The notes under the pieces were generated by a model. That model made no database searches. It worked only from the letters and a program-made list of their open reading frames with translations, and was not told where the DNA came from. This document shows, in pieces, positions 17,574-26,150 of a DNA stretch of 64,000 nt. The position numbers and the translations under genes were made by a program. Source of the stretch: Comamonadaceae bacterium (GTDB taxonomy: Bacteria > Pseudomonadota > Gammaproteobacteria > Burkholderiales > Burkholderiaceae_C); contig CANGLW010000002.1 of NCBI GenBank assembly GCA_947454955.1, positions 62,001 through 126,000 on the forward strand, written 5' to 3'. How positions within the stretch are numbered: position 1 is the stretch's first letter; each line of letters begins with the position of its first letter.

Positions 17574-18494
17574 ATGGGTGCAACAGGTTTGGTGCATGGC
17601 AAGGTCGTGCTGGTCACGGGCGCGGGTGGCGGCATAGGCCGCGACATCGCCCTGGCCATGGCACGCGAAGGTGCCAAGGTGGTGGTCAATGACATTGGTG
17701 CCTCTGTGTCGGGTGAGGGGCAAGACGCTGGGCCAGCGCAGGCCGTGGTCAATGACATCAAAGCCCTGGGGGGTCAGGCGGTGGCCAACACCGACAGCGT
17801 GTCTGAGGCCAACAGCGCAGCGCGCATCGTGCAAACCGCTCTGGATACTTTTGGACGCATTGATGTGGTGGTGAACAACGCTGGTATTTTGCGTGACCGC
17901 TTCTTCCACAAAATGAGCGTGGACGAATGGGATGCGGTGCTCAAGGTCCATCTTTACGGTGCGTTTTTTGTCAGCCGCGCGGCTGCCCCGCATTTCAAAG
18001 AGCAAGGCAGTGGCAACTACATCCACATGACCTCCACCTCAGGCTTGGTGGGCAACTTCGGCCAGGCCAATTACGCGGCCGCCAAGCTCGGGGTGGCGGC
18101 TTTGTCCAAGTCCATCGCTTTGGACATGGAGAAATTCCATGTGCGGTCCAACTGCATCTCACCCTTTGCCTGGAGCCGCATGATTGGGTCTATCCCCACC
18201 GACACGCCCGAAGAGCAGGCCCGTGTGGAGCGCATCAAGCAAATGACCCCGGCCAAGATTGCACCCCTGGCGGTGGCCTTGGCCAGCGACAGTTCGGCCC
18301 ATGTGAACGCGCAAATTTTTGCGGTTCGTAACAATGAGATCTTCCTCATGAGCCAGCCTCGACCGATTCGTTCGGTGCACCGCAGCGAAGGTTGGACACC
18401 ACAGACGGTGCTGGACCAAGCCATGCCCGCACTCAAAGCCAGCTTCTTCGAGTTGGAGCGTTCGGGTGATGTGTTCAGCTGGGACCCGATCTGA
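17574..18494 (+). CDS. Short-chain dehydrogenase (hydroxyacyl-CoA dehydrogenase-like)
   Basis: The 306-residue SDR has TGAGGGIG (cofactor binding, about residues 15-22), NNAG, catalytic Ser in MTSTSGLVGNFG and YAAAK. The insert between the first strand and helix (NDIGASVSGEGQDAGPAQAVVNDI) is typical of the HSD17B4/FabG-like group that oxidises 3-hydroxyacyl-CoA esters. ATG 17574 is chosen with CAGGAG upstream; TTG 17571 is one codon earlier. It is followed at 9 bp by a DUF35 gene and a thiolase-like gene, so it probably acts on a CoA thioester. Confidence 0.88.
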   Translation: MGATGLVHGKVVLVTGAGGGIGRDIALAMAREGAKVVVNDIGASVSGEGQDAGPAQAVVNDIKALGGQAVANTDSVSEANSAARIVQTALDTFGRIDVVVNNAGILRDRFFHKMSVDEWDAVLKVHLYGAFFVSRAAAPHFKEQGSGNYIHMTSTSGLVGNFGQANYAAAKLGVAALSKSIALDMEKFHVRSNCISPFAWSRMIGSIPTDTPEEQARVERIKQMTPAKIAPLAVALASDSSAHVNAQIFAVRNNEIFLMSQPRPIRSVHRSEGWTPQTVLDQAMPALKASFFELERSGDVFSWDPI

Positions 18495-18503
18495 GGTTGC
18501 TGC

Positions 18504-18896
18504 ATGACGCAAGCCATCCCAACCGGCGTGTTAGTGCGCCACCAAGCCGCCTTGGCCAAGGGCGAATTTTTGATTCAGCAGTGTGGTGATTGCCAGCAGC
18601 ACATCTATTTTCCGCGTGAGATGTGTCCCCACTGCGGCAGTGCGGCAGTGAACTTCGTCAAGCCCAGCGGGCAAGGCACGGTGTACTCGGTCACCACCGT
18701 GCGACGCAAACCGGCGGAGGGGGGCGACTACAACGTCAGCCTGATTGATTTGGACGAAGGTGTGCGCCTGATGAGTCGCGTGGATAACCTGGCGCCTGAT
18801 GCGGTGAAGATTGGCCAGCGTGTGATGGCCCGTGTGCTGCTGAAAGACGATCAGGGCATGGTGGTGTTTGACGCGATGGCAGGCGGTGCCGCATGA
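18504..18896 (+). CDS. DUF35 zinc-ribbon/OB-fold acyl-CoA-associated protein
   Basis: The 130-residue protein has a rubredoxin-like zinc ribbon (CGDCQQHIYFPREMCPHCG, residues about 27-45) followed by an OB-fold (GTVYSVTTVRRKP, YNVSLIDLDEGVRLMSRV). DUF35 proteins form complexes with thiolase-like enzymes and are needed for their activity, as in the ChsH2/Ltp2 steroid side-chain aldolases. Its stop codon overlaps the ATG of the downstream thiolase-like gene (ATGA), which supports a 1:1 complex. Confidence 0.9.
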   Translation: MTQAIPTGVLVRHQAALAKGEFLIQQCGDCQQHIYFPREMCPHCGSAAVNFVKPSGQGTVYSVTTVRRKPAEGGDYNVSLIDLDEGVRLMSRVDNLAPDAVKIGQRVMARVLLKDDQGMVVFDAMAGGAA

Positions 18897-20071
18897 GCAC
18901 CGATGTGAAGTCTTTACGCGGCAGTGCTGCGATCGTGGGCGTCGGCACGTTTGGTTGTGGCGAAGCCCACGGCTTTTCAGAGATGGAGCTGCTCGCACGC
19001 TCAGCCCATGCGGCTGTGGCCGAAGCCGGCTTGAAGATGAGCGACATCGATGGCCTGTGCACCGCCAGTGTGGGCTCCACCATGTGGACCATGCCCGTGG
19101 TGGAGTATTTGGGCCTACGCCCGACCTTCATCAACGGCACCATGGTGGGGGGCTCAAGCTTTGTGGCTCACCTGCTGCCGGCCATGCACGCCTTGCAATC
19201 GGGGCAATGCCAGGCGGTGTTGGTGTGTTACGGCAGCACCCAGCGCACCGCCACTTTTGGTCGGCGTGAGATTGCGCAGGCACGCCGCTGGATGGACCCG
19301 CAGCCCTACGAGACACCGTACGAACCTTTCAACCCGCCAAGTGCCTACGCGCTAGCAGCGTCTCGTCACATGCACCAGTACGGCACCACACGCCGCGATT
19401 TGGCTGAGGTGGCTGTGGCTGCCCGCCAGTGGGCGCAGCGCAACCCGGAAGCTTTCGTGCGCGACCCCTTGTCGATCGACGATGTGTTGGCCGCCCGCAT
19501 GGTCAGCGACCCGCTGTCGGTTCGTGATTGCTGCTTGGTGACCGATGGGGGTGGTGCTTATGTGCTGGTGCGTGCCGACCGTGCCCGCGACTTGGCCAAG
19601 AAGCCTGTGTATGTGCTGGGCAATGGCACGGCGGTGTGGAACCGCCAAATCTCGTCGATGCATGACCTCACCATCACAGCGGCCACGCAGTCGGGGCATG
19701 AGGCTTATGCCATGGCAGGGCTCGGACCGAAAGACATGCATGTGGTGGAGTTGTACGACGCCTTCACCATCAACACCCTGTTGTTTTTGGAAGACCTGGG
19801 CTTTTGCAAAAAAGGCGAGGCCGGTGCTTTTGTACAGGGTGGTGGCATTGCGCCGGGTGGTCACCTGCCCGTCAACACCAATGGGGGTGGTTTGTCGTGC
19901 GTGCATCCGGGCATGTACGGCATTTTCACCATCATCGAAGCCGTGCGTCAGTTGCGCGGTGAGGGCGGCGACCGCCAGGTGTCTGGCGCGCAAACCGCCT
20001 TGGCCCACGGCAATGGTGGGACGCTATCAAGTCAGTCCACGGCAATTTTTGGAACTGCAGACGTGCTGTGA
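18893..20071 (+). CDS. Thiolase-like (SCP2-type) protein lacking the nucleophilic cysteine
   Basis: The 392-residue protein has the thiolase fold (AAIVGVGTFG at the start, ELYDAFTINTLLFLEDLGF, NTNGGGLSCVHPGMYG). At the position of the acylated cysteine it reads NGTMVGGSSFVAHL, and the C-terminal catalytic CxGGG is replaced by AHGNGG. Such SCP2/Ltp2-type proteins are not thiolases; with a DUF35 partner several act as retro-aldolases on acyl-CoA. Coupling to the DUF35 gene and proximity to an SDR and a CoA ligase fit side-chain cleavage of a CoA ester. The substrate is unknown. Confidence 0.87.
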   Translation: MSTDVKSLRGSAAIVGVGTFGCGEAHGFSEMELLARSAHAAVAEAGLKMSDIDGLCTASVGSTMWTMPVVEYLGLRPTFINGTMVGGSSFVAHLLPAMHALQSGQCQAVLVCYGSTQRTATFGRREIAQARRWMDPQPYETPYEPFNPPSAYALAASRHMHQYGTTRRDLAEVAVAARQWAQRNPEAFVRDPLSIDDVLAARMVSDPLSVRDCCLVTDGGGAYVLVRADRARDLAKKPVYVLGNGTAVWNRQISSMHDLTITAATQSGHEAYAMAGLGPKDMHVVELYDAFTINTLLFLEDLGFCKKGEAGAFVQGGGIAPGGHLPVNTNGGGLSCVHPGMYGIFTIIEAVRQLRGEGGDRQVSGAQTALAHGNGGTLSSQSTAIFGTADVL

Positions 20072-20124
20072 ACATCGTCCTGCACCACCGCCATAACAAT
20101 CTCACAACCCTTTAGGAGCGCCTC

Positions 20125-21114
20125 ATGCAACCCTTGTTGAGCACACATGGCCGCCGTGGCTATCTGGCTAAGTCGCTGGCCATGACCCTGGCATGTCTGG
20201 CTGGTATGACGGGTCCTGTGTCGGCGCAGACAGGCACGGTCAAGCTCGTGGTGGGTTATGCCGCAGGTGGCCCGGTGGATTCGGCAGCCCGGGTGTTTGC
20301 GCCCCTGTTGAGCCGTGAGCTTGGGCAGCCTGTGGTGGTTGAGAACCGCTTGGGTGCGGGTGGTGCGGTAGGAGGACAGACGGTGGTCAAAGCGCCGCCG
20401 ACGGGGCAAGAGCTTTATTTCGCGGCCAGCCCGACGATGACCATCAGCCCGCATGTGCTCAAGGCCATGACGTTTGACCCTCTCAAGGACATGACCCCGC
20501 TGGCACCCATCTTGAGTTATGCCAATGTGCTGGTCATCAACCAGCAGCAACCCTTCAAAACCTTGCCTGAGTTGGTGGCCTATGCCAAGGCCAACCCAGG
20601 CCAAGTGGCGTATGGCTCGGCAGGCATGGGCGGCTCTAACCACCTCAGTGGCGAATTGTTCGCGCGTCGTGCGGGCATCTCGCTCAACCATGTGCCCTAC
20701 AAAGGCAATGCGCCGGCCATGACCGATGTCATCGGCGGGCAAATTCAGATGATGTTCGACATCGTGGGCGGTGCGAAGGCCTACATCGATGGTGCGAAGG
20801 TTCGGCCGCTGGCGGTGACATCCAAAGAACGCAACCCGGCTTTGCCGCAAATTCCCAGCCTGACAGAGCTGGGCATCCGCGATTTCGACATTGGGGGTTG
20901 GTATGGTTTGTTTGGGCCGTTGGGCATGAGTGCTGAGGTGGTTCAACGCCTGGGAGCCGCCACCAACCGTGCTTTGCAAGACCCTGAGTTGCGCAAACGC
21001 TGGATCGATCAGGGCTATGTGATGTGGCTCGGCGCCCCTGCCGATTTGAGCGAGCGCATGCAGCGCGAACATGCCTTGTGGGCAGAGATCACACGCGGCA
21101 TGCGCTTTGAATGA
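20125..21114 (+). CDS. Bug/TctC-family periplasmic solute-binding protein
   Basis: The 329-residue protein has a signal peptide (RRGYLAKSLAMTLACLAGMTGPVSAQ) and the Bug signature (VKLVVGYAAGGPVDSAARVFAPLLSRELGQPVVVENRLGAGG, GSAGMGGSNHLSGELFARRAGI, HVPYKGNAPAMTDVIGG). Bug proteins capture carboxylates for tripartite tricarboxylate transporters or act as sensors. No TctA/TctB genes adjoin it. AGGAG precedes ATG 20125. Its stop overlaps the following CoA-ligase start (ATGA), so the ligand is probably activated by that ligase. Confidence 0.93.
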   Translation: MQPLLSTHGRRGYLAKSLAMTLACLAGMTGPVSAQTGTVKLVVGYAAGGPVDSAARVFAPLLSRELGQPVVVENRLGAGGAVGGQTVVKAPPTGQELYFAASPTMTISPHVLKAMTFDPLKDMTPLAPILSYANVLVINQQQPFKTLPELVAYAKANPGQVAYGSAGMGGSNHLSGELFARRAGISLNHVPYKGNAPAMTDVIGGQIQMMFDIVGGAKAYIDGAKVRPLAVTSKERNPALPQIPSLTELGIRDFDIGGWYGLFGPLGMSAEVVQRLGAATNRALQDPELRKRWIDQGYVMWLGAPADLSERMQREHALWAEITRGMRFE

Positions 21115-22637
21115 GCATGGCCTTCCAACGCATTCACCAGTGTTTTGACGAACGGGTTGCACAAGACCCCAGTTTTCCCTTTTTGTTGTTGCCTGGTGCC
21201 CCCATGACCATGGGTGAGTTGTCGGTCTGCGTTGACAGCTTGGAGGCCGAGTTACGCCAGCTGGGCGTGAGGCAGGGTGACCGTGTGTTGGTGGTGGCAG
21301 AAAACTGCCCTGAGCATGTGGCCTTGGTGCTGGCGTGTAGCCGTGTGGGCGCCTGGGCCTGTGGTGTCAATGCACGCATGACAGCCGCTGAAATTGCGGG
21401 CTTCATGCACAAAGCCGATGCGCGCTTGATTTACTTCACAACGGCCGTGTCATCGGCAGCGCGCGATCATGCCAAGCGTGAGGCCTCTCAAGCCAGTGTC
21501 TTGCCTGGTCTGCAGCGATCGGCGGTGTACGCCCATGCAATGGCAGAGCAGGGGGCGTTGGCAGAGCGTGTTGCCGCGGTGATTTTCACCTCGGGAACAA
21601 CCGGTCAGCCCAAAGGCGTCTTGGTCAGCCATGAGGGTTTGCTGCAGTTTGGACGGGTCTCGGCCGAGTCGCGTGATCTGACACCACGCGACAGGTCGTA
21701 TGCCTATTTGCCGATGACGCACATCTTTGGTTTGGGCACGATCCTCATGGCCTCCTTGCATGCAGGCGCAGGCTTGTTGATGCGCAGCCAGTTTGACCCC
21801 GCAGATGTTTTTGATGCCTTAGCCAACCAAGGCATGACCCAACTGCAGGGGCCGCCGGCCATGTTCACCCGCCTGCTGGCTTGGCTCGATACCCAAGGCA
21901 TTGAAGGACCCGTCGCACCGGACCTGCGCTATGTTTACACCGGTGCTGCGCCTTTGGACATGAGTGTGAAACACGCGGTCGAGCAGCGTTTTGGCCAGCC
22001 CTTGCACCATGGCTACGGCTTGTCGGAGTATGCGGGTGCGTTGACGCTTTGCCGCAAGGACGTTTGGCGTGATGACACCAGTGCGGGCTATTTGGTGGAG
22101 GGAGCCGAACTGCGCATCGTCGATGCGCAGGGCCTTGATGTTCCCCAAGGTGAGACCGGCGAAATTTGGATGCGCGGTGTGGGCCTGATGCCAGGTTATT
22201 TTCGTGACGCAGACATCACCGCCAGCGTTATGAAACCTGGTGGCTGGTATGCCAGTGGCGACCTCGGCCGCCAAGACGCGGATGGCGCATTGTTGGTGGT
22301 GGGGCGCCTGAAGGAAATGATCATCCGCTCAGGTTTCAATGTGTATCCCGGTGAGGTGGAGGCGGTGTTGTTGGCTTATCCCGGTGTGCACCGTGCTGCC
22401 GTGGCCGGCCGCAAGGTCGCAGACGGCAACGAAGAGATTTGCGCTTTCATTGAGCCGCGGCCAGGCGCGTCAATCAAACTGGATGCGCTGCATGCCCATG
22501 TGCAAGAAAAACTGGCCCCTTACAAACGACCCTCGGTGTTCCAGTTGGTCAACGAGATGCCCATGACCCACAGCGGCAAGGTGCTCAAACGAGAGCTCTT
22601 GTTGCAGTTGACGCCCTCCACAAGCAGCGCTCACTGA
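21111..22637 (+). CDS. AMP-dependent acyl-CoA synthetase/ligase
   Basis: The 508-residue ANL-superfamily enzyme has the P-loop-like motif FTSGTTGQPKGVLVSHEG, the acyl-adenylate motif (YGLSEYAGAL), VVGRLKEMIIRSGFNVYPGEVEAVL (hinge) and the C-terminal catalytic lysine region SGKVLKREL. It should activate a carboxylic acid to its CoA ester with ATP. The acid, presumably imported by the adjacent Bug system, would then be processed by the SDR and the DUF35/thiolase-like pair. Start ATG 21111 overlaps the Bug stop. Confidence 0.93.
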   Translation: MSMAFQRIHQCFDERVAQDPSFPFLLLPGAPMTMGELSVCVDSLEAELRQLGVRQGDRVLVVAENCPEHVALVLACSRVGAWACGVNARMTAAEIAGFMHKADARLIYFTTAVSSAARDHAKREASQASVLPGLQRSAVYAHAMAEQGALAERVAAVIFTSGTTGQPKGVLVSHEGLLQFGRVSAESRDLTPRDRSYAYLPMTHIFGLGTILMASLHAGAGLLMRSQFDPADVFDALANQGMTQLQGPPAMFTRLLAWLDTQGIEGPVAPDLRYVYTGAAPLDMSVKHAVEQRFGQPLHHGYGLSEYAGALTLCRKDVWRDDTSAGYLVEGAELRIVDAQGLDVPQGETGEIWMRGVGLMPGYFRDADITASVMKPGGWYASGDLGRQDADGALLVVGRLKEMIIRSGFNVYPGEVEAVLLAYPGVHRAAVAGRKVADGNEEICAFIEPRPGASIKLDALHAHVQEKLAPYKRPSVFQLVNEMPMTHSGKVLKRELLLQLTPSTSSAH

Positions 22638-22701
22638 GGGCTGATCGATCGCGATCACTTCATGGTGTTAAATTGAGAACTTGACATCAACGAAACACAT
22701 C

Positions 22702-23277
22702 ATGCACACACCCAAGCCAGAGCGACTGCCAGAAATCCCGCGTGAAGCCATGACCGATGCGCAGCGCGCTGCGGTGGATGAGCTCATCAGCGGGCCACGC
22801 GGCAAACTCAGCGGCCCGTTTGTGCCTTTGATGCGCAGCCCTGAGTTGATGCGCCGTCTGCAAAAAGTGGGCGAGTACCTGCGTTATGACAACACGGTTG
22901 GCTTGCACAACTCAGAATTTGCGGTGCTCTTGGTGGCGCGCCACTGGTCACAGCCTGTGGAGTGGCACATCCATAAACCCATTGCCATGAAAGCTGGCGT
23001 GAGTGAAGAGACCTGCGATGCGATTGCCCAGGGTCGCCGTCCACCCCACATGACACCCGAAGAAACTGTGGTGTACGAGTTCATTCAAGAACTGCTGCAC
23101 AACCATTCGGTCAGCGATGTGACCTGGGCCGCTGCCCAGCAGATGTTTGGTGATCAGGGGGTCATCGACATGACGGCGCACTGCGGCTATTACAGCCTGC
23201 TGGCCATGGTGCTCAACACCACGCGCCGCAGCTTGCCCGACAACGCTGCGCCGGGCATCGAGCCTTTCCCGATGTGA
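22702..23277 (+). CDS. Carboxymuconolactone decarboxylase (CMD)-like protein
   Basis: A 191-residue protein with AhpD/CMD-like helical layout (GKLSGPFVPLMRSPELMRRLQKVGEYLRY, NSEFAVLLVARHWSQPVEWHIHKPIAMKAGVSEETCDAI). The redox CxxC pair of AhpD is absent, which places it nearer to the decarboxylase-like subgroup. The reaction is unknown. It closes the plus-strand catabolic operon and is convergent with the cupin gene. ATG 22702 is preferred over TTG 22681. Confidence 0.8.
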   Translation: MHTPKPERLPEIPREAMTDAQRAAVDELISGPRGKLSGPFVPLMRSPELMRRLQKVGEYLRYDNTVGLHNSEFAVLLVARHWSQPVEWHIHKPIAMKAGVSEETCDAIAQGRRPPHMTPEETVVYEFIQELLHNHSVSDVTWAAAQQMFGDQGVIDMTAHCGYYSLLAMVLNTTRRSLPDNAAPGIEPFPM

Positions 23278-23281
23278 TGAA

Positions 23282-23776
23282 TTAACCGAAGGCGTTGAGC
23301 GTTTGCCCACCCGCTTCAACGGGTTTGGCATGGACCAGCATCACAGCCATCACGCAGGTCTGGGTGCCCCGGTTGATCCAATTGTGGACAGTGCCACGTT
23401 GCACCATCACATCACCAGCCTTGAGGTGCACCTCTTCGCCTGACTCTAATTCCATGTCGATCTCACCGGACATGACCACGATGTAATCGATGGAGTCGGT
23501 GCGGTGCACGCGCTGTTGAACACCGGGATGAAAGTCGAGAATGCGAAACACGGTGCCGTTCTCAATCACGGTGAACTTGCCTTCGCGCTTGCCGTCGTCG
23601 CCTTGTCCATCGTTGTTGGCTGGGCTGGTGTCAGTCGTCCAGATGTTGCACACAAAACCGTTGGGGCGACCCTGACGGAAGTGGGTGCAAATCTCGTCTA
23701 TGTGCACCTTGGCTTTGCCGTGCTCATCGTGGCCTGTGACCACGCGGCGGATGGTGGGGTTGATCAAATCGCTCAT
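23282..23776 (-). CDS. Cupin-domain protein
   Basis: The 164-residue protein carries a single cupin barrel in its C-terminal half: HPGVQQRVHRTDSIDYIVVMSGEIDMELESGEEVHLKAGDVMVQRGTVHNW. The metal-binding set is partly present (HRTDSIDY and the HNW histidine). Such proteins may be small dioxygenases, isomerases or sensors. AAGGAG precedes the ATG. It is the last gene of the minus-strand operon Bug-deacetylase-amidase-cupin, 82 bp after the amidase, and ends 4 bp from the convergent CMD gene. Confidence 0.85.
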   Translation of the reverse strand: MSDLINPTIRRVVTGHDEHGKAKVHIDEICTHFRQGRPNGFVCNIWTTDTSPANNDGQGDDGKREGKFTVIENGTVFRILDFHPGVQQRVHRTDSIDYIVVMSGEIDMELESGEEVHLKAGDVMVQRGTVHNWINRGTQTCVMAVMLVHAKPVEAGGQTLNAFG

Positions 23777-23858
23777 TCAAAGACTCCTTCTAAATTTCAA
23801 TGTTCATTCACCATGATACGGGGCATGAACTCGACCACCGATGGGTGCACAGCATGGC

Positions 23859-25244
23859 TCAGTTCATGAGGTCGGGCAGCTGCCAAGCGATGGCTTTTTC
23901 AAACGCGTGCGCCACGGCCATCAAGCGAGGCTCATCGTGCATGGCAGCACCGATCTGCAAGGCCATGGGCAAGCCTTCCTGGGACACGCCCATGGGGCAG
24001 GTCAGGGCAGGGTGCTCGGTCAAGCTCAACAAGCGGTTACAGGCACTGCGTTGCGCGGTGGGGCGCTCCATCAGGGTTTGCAGGGTTTCAGGCAAGGCTT
24101 CACGCCCGGGCCATATGAGCACATCCACATGGTCCGCCAACAAGGCGTTGAGGTCGTGTTGCCACACGTCAGCCTTCACGCGCTCGGCATGGTAGTCATT
24201 CAGGCTCAAGCCAGCTGCACCTTCAAGTTTCTTTTGCAGCCCTTCGCCCAGGTGGTCGGGGTGGTCGCGCCAGATGTGTTGAAGTTGCTGAAATGCTTCA
24301 AAGGCAATGATGGTGTTGGCCGCTTGCACTACTTGGTTTTGTGGTGGTAAGGTGATCTGCACAAGCTGAGCACCTTGGGCTCTCAAGACATTCAAGGCTT
24401 GTTCAAAACACGCCTGAATTTGTGGGGCGTGGGTAGCCTGCCCTGTGGATGGGTCTTGCCATAAGCCTTGTGGCAGACCAATGCGCAGACCTTGGAGGGT
24501 GGTCGTGGACGACTCGCACAAGCGCGTCACGTCGCTGCCGTGCCAGGCATCCCACACCACCGCTTGGTCCAGCGCGGTTCGGGTGAGAAAACCTGCCACA
24601 TCCAAGCTTTGTGCCAGCGCGATGACCCCGGACATCGGGTAGGTGTGGCGTGTGGGCTTCATGCCCACTACACCGCAAGCAGCGGCAGGGTGGCGGATAG
24701 AGCCGCCTGTGTCGGTGCCCGTGGCGGCCATGCACAAGCCGGCTGCCACCGCAGCGCCCGAGCCGCTGCTGGAGCTGCCTGGCATGTGGGCCAAGTTCCA
24801 GGGGTTGCGTGCGGGTTCAAACACATCGCTGCTGGATGGTGAGCCGAAAGCAAATTCATGCAGGGCCGTTTTGCCCAGGCTGATGGCCCCCAGTCGCTCA
24901 AGCTCGGTGACCATGGTGGCGCTGGTGGTGGGCACCCAATCTTTCAAATGCCGGGAATGCGCGGTGGTGCGCACCCCTTGGGTAAGGAAGACATCTTTGT
25001 GCGCGATGGGAATGCCGTGCAAAGGCCCCCGGTATTGACCAGCTTGAATCTCGCGTGTGCAACGATGCGCTGCCTCAAGCGCAGTCTCTGCGGTGCGGGT
25101 CACAAACGCGTGCAGCCGACCATCCACCGCTTCGATCCGCTCAATGCAAGCTTGCACCAGCTGACTGGGCGTGATGGCTTGCTGACGAATCAGTCGACTG
25201 GCTTGCGCCAGGGTGAGTGCATGCAAGGGGCGCTCAGGAGACAT
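23859..25244 (-). CDS. Amidase-signature family amidase
   Basis: The 461-residue enzyme has the Ser-cisSer-Lys triad of the amidase signature family: lysine in PIAHKDVF, and PGSSSSGSGAAVAAGLC with DTGGSIRHPAAACGVVGMKPT. It hydrolyses a C-N amide bond in the cytoplasm; there is no GatBC context, so it is not a tRNA amidotransferase. Its ATG (25244) overlaps the deacetylase stop by 4 bp, so the two act on related substrates. The family is clear, the substrate is not. Confidence 0.92.
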   Translation of the reverse strand: MSPERPLHALTLAQASRLIRQQAITPSQLVQACIERIEAVDGRLHAFVTRTAETALEAAHRCTREIQAGQYRGPLHGIPIAHKDVFLTQGVRTTAHSRHLKDWVPTTSATMVTELERLGAISLGKTALHEFAFGSPSSSDVFEPARNPWNLAHMPGSSSSGSGAAVAAGLCMAATGTDTGGSIRHPAAACGVVGMKPTRHTYPMSGVIALAQSLDVAGFLTRTALDQAVVWDAWHGSDVTRLCESSTTTLQGLRIGLPQGLWQDPSTGQATHAPQIQACFEQALNVLRAQGAQLVQITLPPQNQVVQAANTIIAFEAFQQLQHIWRDHPDHLGEGLQKKLEGAAGLSLNDYHAERVKADVWQHDLNALLADHVDVLIWPGREALPETLQTLMERPTAQRSACNRLLSLTEHPALTCPMGVSQEGLPMALQIGAAMHDEPRLMAVAHAFEKAIAWQLPDLMN

Positions 25245-26137
25245 CAAGCCGCAGGCAAGGGGTTGGCTTTCTGAAACCAGTTGCTGATCTGAGAGCCGTT
25301 CCAGAACACAACACCGGGCTGCTTGGCCAAAAACTCCAACATCATTTCAAAGAACTCAATGCGGTGAGCAGCGCCCGAGATGTAGGGGTGCACACCAAAG
25401 GCCATGATGCGTGCACCATGGGCTGATTCGGCATACAGACGTTTGAAGGCACTTTGGGTGCGCAGCAACATCGCATCAGACCGCTCATGCGAGGTCAACA
25501 TGATGTTGATGTCATTGAGCTCAATCGTGTAGGGCACAGAGACCAAGGGGCCGTGCTTGGTGTGCACATATTGCGGCTGGTCATCGAGCACCCAGTCGCC
25601 AAACCAGCTCATGCCCAACTCCTTGATCAAGTCAGGGGTTTCCAGCGTCTGGCTGCGGCCCGGGCCTAACCAGCCTTCAGGACGCTGACCGGTGAAACGG
25701 GTCAGCACATCCAGGGTTTGCTCCATCATGGCGCGCTCGTCCGGGATTTTTTGAATGGGGATTTGCTCGTAGCAATGCGCCATGAATTCCCAGCCTGCAT
25801 CCAAGGCGGCTTGTGTGACGCGGGGCCGCGTTTCGCACACCTTGGCATTGATGGACAGGGTAGGGCGGATGCCTGCATTTTTGAAGGCATCCATCAGGCG
25901 CCAAACGCCGACACGCATGCCGTATTCATGCCAGGTCCAGTTGGGCACATCAGGTACAGGTGCTTGGCCTCCAGGAGGTGGCGAGACCATGCGTGGCATG
26001 GGGCGTGAAATGTCCCACTCTTCAATGTTCACCACCGGCCAAACCACCAACCTCACGCCCTCAGGCAAGGTCAGGGGCGGGCGGTCGATGATGGCTGAGA
26101 AGGGCAGGCGGTCTTGGGGACGAAGGACAGAGGTCAT
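25244..26137 (-). CDS. Polysaccharide-deacetylase-fold (PuuE-like) hydrolase
   Basis: The 297-residue protein has the NodB-type barrel: the RLVVWPVVNIEEWD opening, RVGVWRLMDAFKNAGIRPTLSINAKVCE and GWEFMAHCYEQ. In the classical H-x3-H metal motif only the first histidine remains (HCYEQ). This occurs among PuuE/allantoinase-like members that hydrolyse C-N bonds rather than acetylated sugars. With the coupled amidase it may process a nitrogen-containing or cyclic amide substrate, which is inference. It lies 13 bp after the Bug gene in one operon. Confidence 0.82.
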   Translation of the reverse strand: MTSVLRPQDRLPFSAIIDRPPLTLPEGVRLVVWPVVNIEEWDISRPMPRMVSPPPGGQAPVPDVPNWTWHEYGMRVGVWRLMDAFKNAGIRPTLSINAKVCETRPRVTQAALDAGWEFMAHCYEQIPIQKIPDERAMMEQTLDVLTRFTGQRPEGWLGPGRSQTLETPDLIKELGMSWFGDWVLDDQPQYVHTKHGPLVSVPYTIELNDINIMLTSHERSDAMLLRTQSAFKRLYAESAHGARIMAFGVHPYISGAAHRIEFFEMMLEFLAKQPGVVFWNGSQISNWFQKANPLPAA

Positions 26138-26150
26138 AGATGGTTTCGGT

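Noticed and set aside
20032..21162. 376-codon minus-strand open frame
   Set aside because: It is antisense to the Bug gene with complete signal peptide and motifs.
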